Of a stretch of 7,554 nt of DNA, positions 7,048-7,554 are shown in pieces; the first letter of the stretch is position 1; every line of letters begins with the position of its first letter. Location: assembly GCA_947372405.1 (NCBI GenBank), contig CANBTO010000235.1, positions 1 through 7,554 on the forward strand, written 5' to 3'. This DNA comes from Verrucomicrobiaceae bacterium. Its GTDB lineage: Bacteria; Verrucomicrobiota; Verrucomicrobiae; Verrucomicrobiales; Akkermansiaceae. The notes below the pieces were generated by a model. It was given only the letters and a program-made list of their open reading frames with translations, did not search any database and was not told where the DNA came from. The translations under genes were made by a program, and so were the position numbers.

Positions 7048-7554
7048 AAGCGCAGCCACTTCTCGTTTGCGAAAACCTCCGCGTTCACTTCCCGGTGCGC
7101 GGCGGCGTCATGTTGCGCCAGACCGGTGCGGTGCGTGCGGTGGACGGTGTCTCGCTTGCCATCGCTCCTGGCGAAACGCTCGGCCTCGTCGGTGAATCCG
7201 GTTGCGGGAAATCCACCCTCGGCAAGGCCCTCGTCCGCCTGCTCAGGCCAACTTCCGGCAGCATCCTCTTCAACGGTTCTGATTTCACACACGCCAGCCA
7301 GCGTTCCCTCCGCCCGCTGCGCCGGGACATCCAGATGATATTCCAGGATCCCGCCGAGTCGCTCGACCCGCGCATGAGCGTGCGCTCGATCATCGAGGAG
7401 CCCTTCATCATCCATGGCATCGGCGGCCGCGCGGAACGGGTGAAAATGGTGGATGATTTGTTAGAACGGGTCGGCCTGCCGACATCCGCAGCGGAGCGTT
7501 ATCCCTTCGAGTTCTCCGGCGGCCAGCGCCAGCGCATCGGCATCGCCCGCGCCC
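7044..7554 (+). CDS. OppF/DppF-type peptide ABC transporter ATPase (3' partial, runs off the window)
   Basis: The first 170 residues of the second ATPase subunit are visible, with no stop before the window edge. Motifs seen: the aromatic N-terminal patch (VHFPVRGG, 14-21) before VRAVDGVSL, Walker [10 protein letters not shown] (50-58), Q-loop Gln101 (MIFQDP) and signature FSGGQRQR (157-164). The sequence stops just before Walker B. A Phe in place of Leu in the signature is common in OppF proteins. It corresponds to the second half of E. coli YejF, encoded here as a separate gene, and should form a heterodimer with the preceding OppD-type subunit. I chose GTG 7044, which makes a GTGA overlap with the upstream stop and matches the other junctions. 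An in-frame ATG at 7032 would add MLSPV before Lys and is nearly as plausible. About half of the expected 320-330 residues lie beyond the window. Confidence 0.9.
   Translation, partial: MKAQPLLVCENLRVHFPVRGGVMLRQTGAVRAVDGVSLAIAPGETLGLVGESGCGKSTLGKALVRLLRPTSGSILFNGSDFTHASQRSLRPLRRDIQMIFQDPAESLDPRMSVRSIIEEPFIIHGIGGRAERVKMVDDLLERVGLPTSAAERYPFEFSGGQRQRIGIARA

Noticed and set aside
2686..7464. Recurrent TGTTAG hexamer (2686, near 4608 and 7459), often with a rare TTA codon
   Set aside because: Three copies in 7.5 kb is near chance expectation, and all lie inside coding sequence with no consistent spacing.
1..7554. Mobile elements, CRISPR arrays, tRNA or rRNA genes, integrase sites
   Set aside because: No transposase or integrase motifs, no regular direct repeats, no terminal inverted repeats and no RNA-gene signatures were seen; nearly all of the window is coding.

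Overview
The window is GC-rich (roughly 60 % by eye) and gene-dense, with every recognisable gene on the + strand. Protein style suggests a Gram-negative, most likely Verrucomicrobiota (Verrucomicrobiaceae-like). The hints are the DNA-binding half of the response regulator, the weak Shine-Dalgarno sequences, and a Yej-type transporter with greatly enlarged permeases. This assignment is an inference; the window holds no rRNA or marker gene.

Layout: (1) 1-193, the 3' end of an unidentified gene encoding a charged helical C-terminus. (2) 288-950, a complete NarL/FixJ (LuxR-type) response regulator. (3) 951-1035, a short spacer with an imperfect hairpin and a strong but oddly placed Shine-Dalgarno-like sequence. 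(4) 1036 to the window end, a five-gene ABC importer operon for peptides: YejB-like permease, YejE-like permease, a peptide-binding lipoprotein (YejA/DppA/OppA type), an OppD-type ATPase, and the first half of an OppF-type ATPase cut by the window edge. All four junctions can be read as 4-base stop/start overlaps (three ATGA, one GTGA), so the genes are probably one translationally coupled unit.

How they would work together: the lipoprotein, held at the membrane by a lipid on Cys24, binds an oligopeptide in the periplasm. It docks on the YejB/YejE heterodimer, and the OppD/OppF pair hydrolyses ATP to drive import. The best-known relatives are E. coli YejABEF (microcin C and peptide uptake) and alphaproteobacterial Yej systems linked to peptide or murein-peptide uptake. 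The substrate cannot be read from this sequence.

The system departs from the E. coli Yej layout in several ways. The binding-protein gene is third instead of first. The ATPase is two half-size genes instead of one fused YejF. YejB carries about 100 extra residues after its first membrane helix. YejE has about 86 extra N-terminal residues with two predicted membrane helices, plus a large periplasmic loop containing a MORN_2-like stretch. The binding protein has a coiled-coil stalk of about 105 residues before its ligand-binding fold. The OppD-like ATPase ends in a paired CxxC...CxxC instead of the usual iron-sulfur cysteine pattern. Most of the expansions are predicted to face the periplasm, so they may form an enlarged docking surface. 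No mobile element, tRNA, rRNA or CRISPR array was seen.
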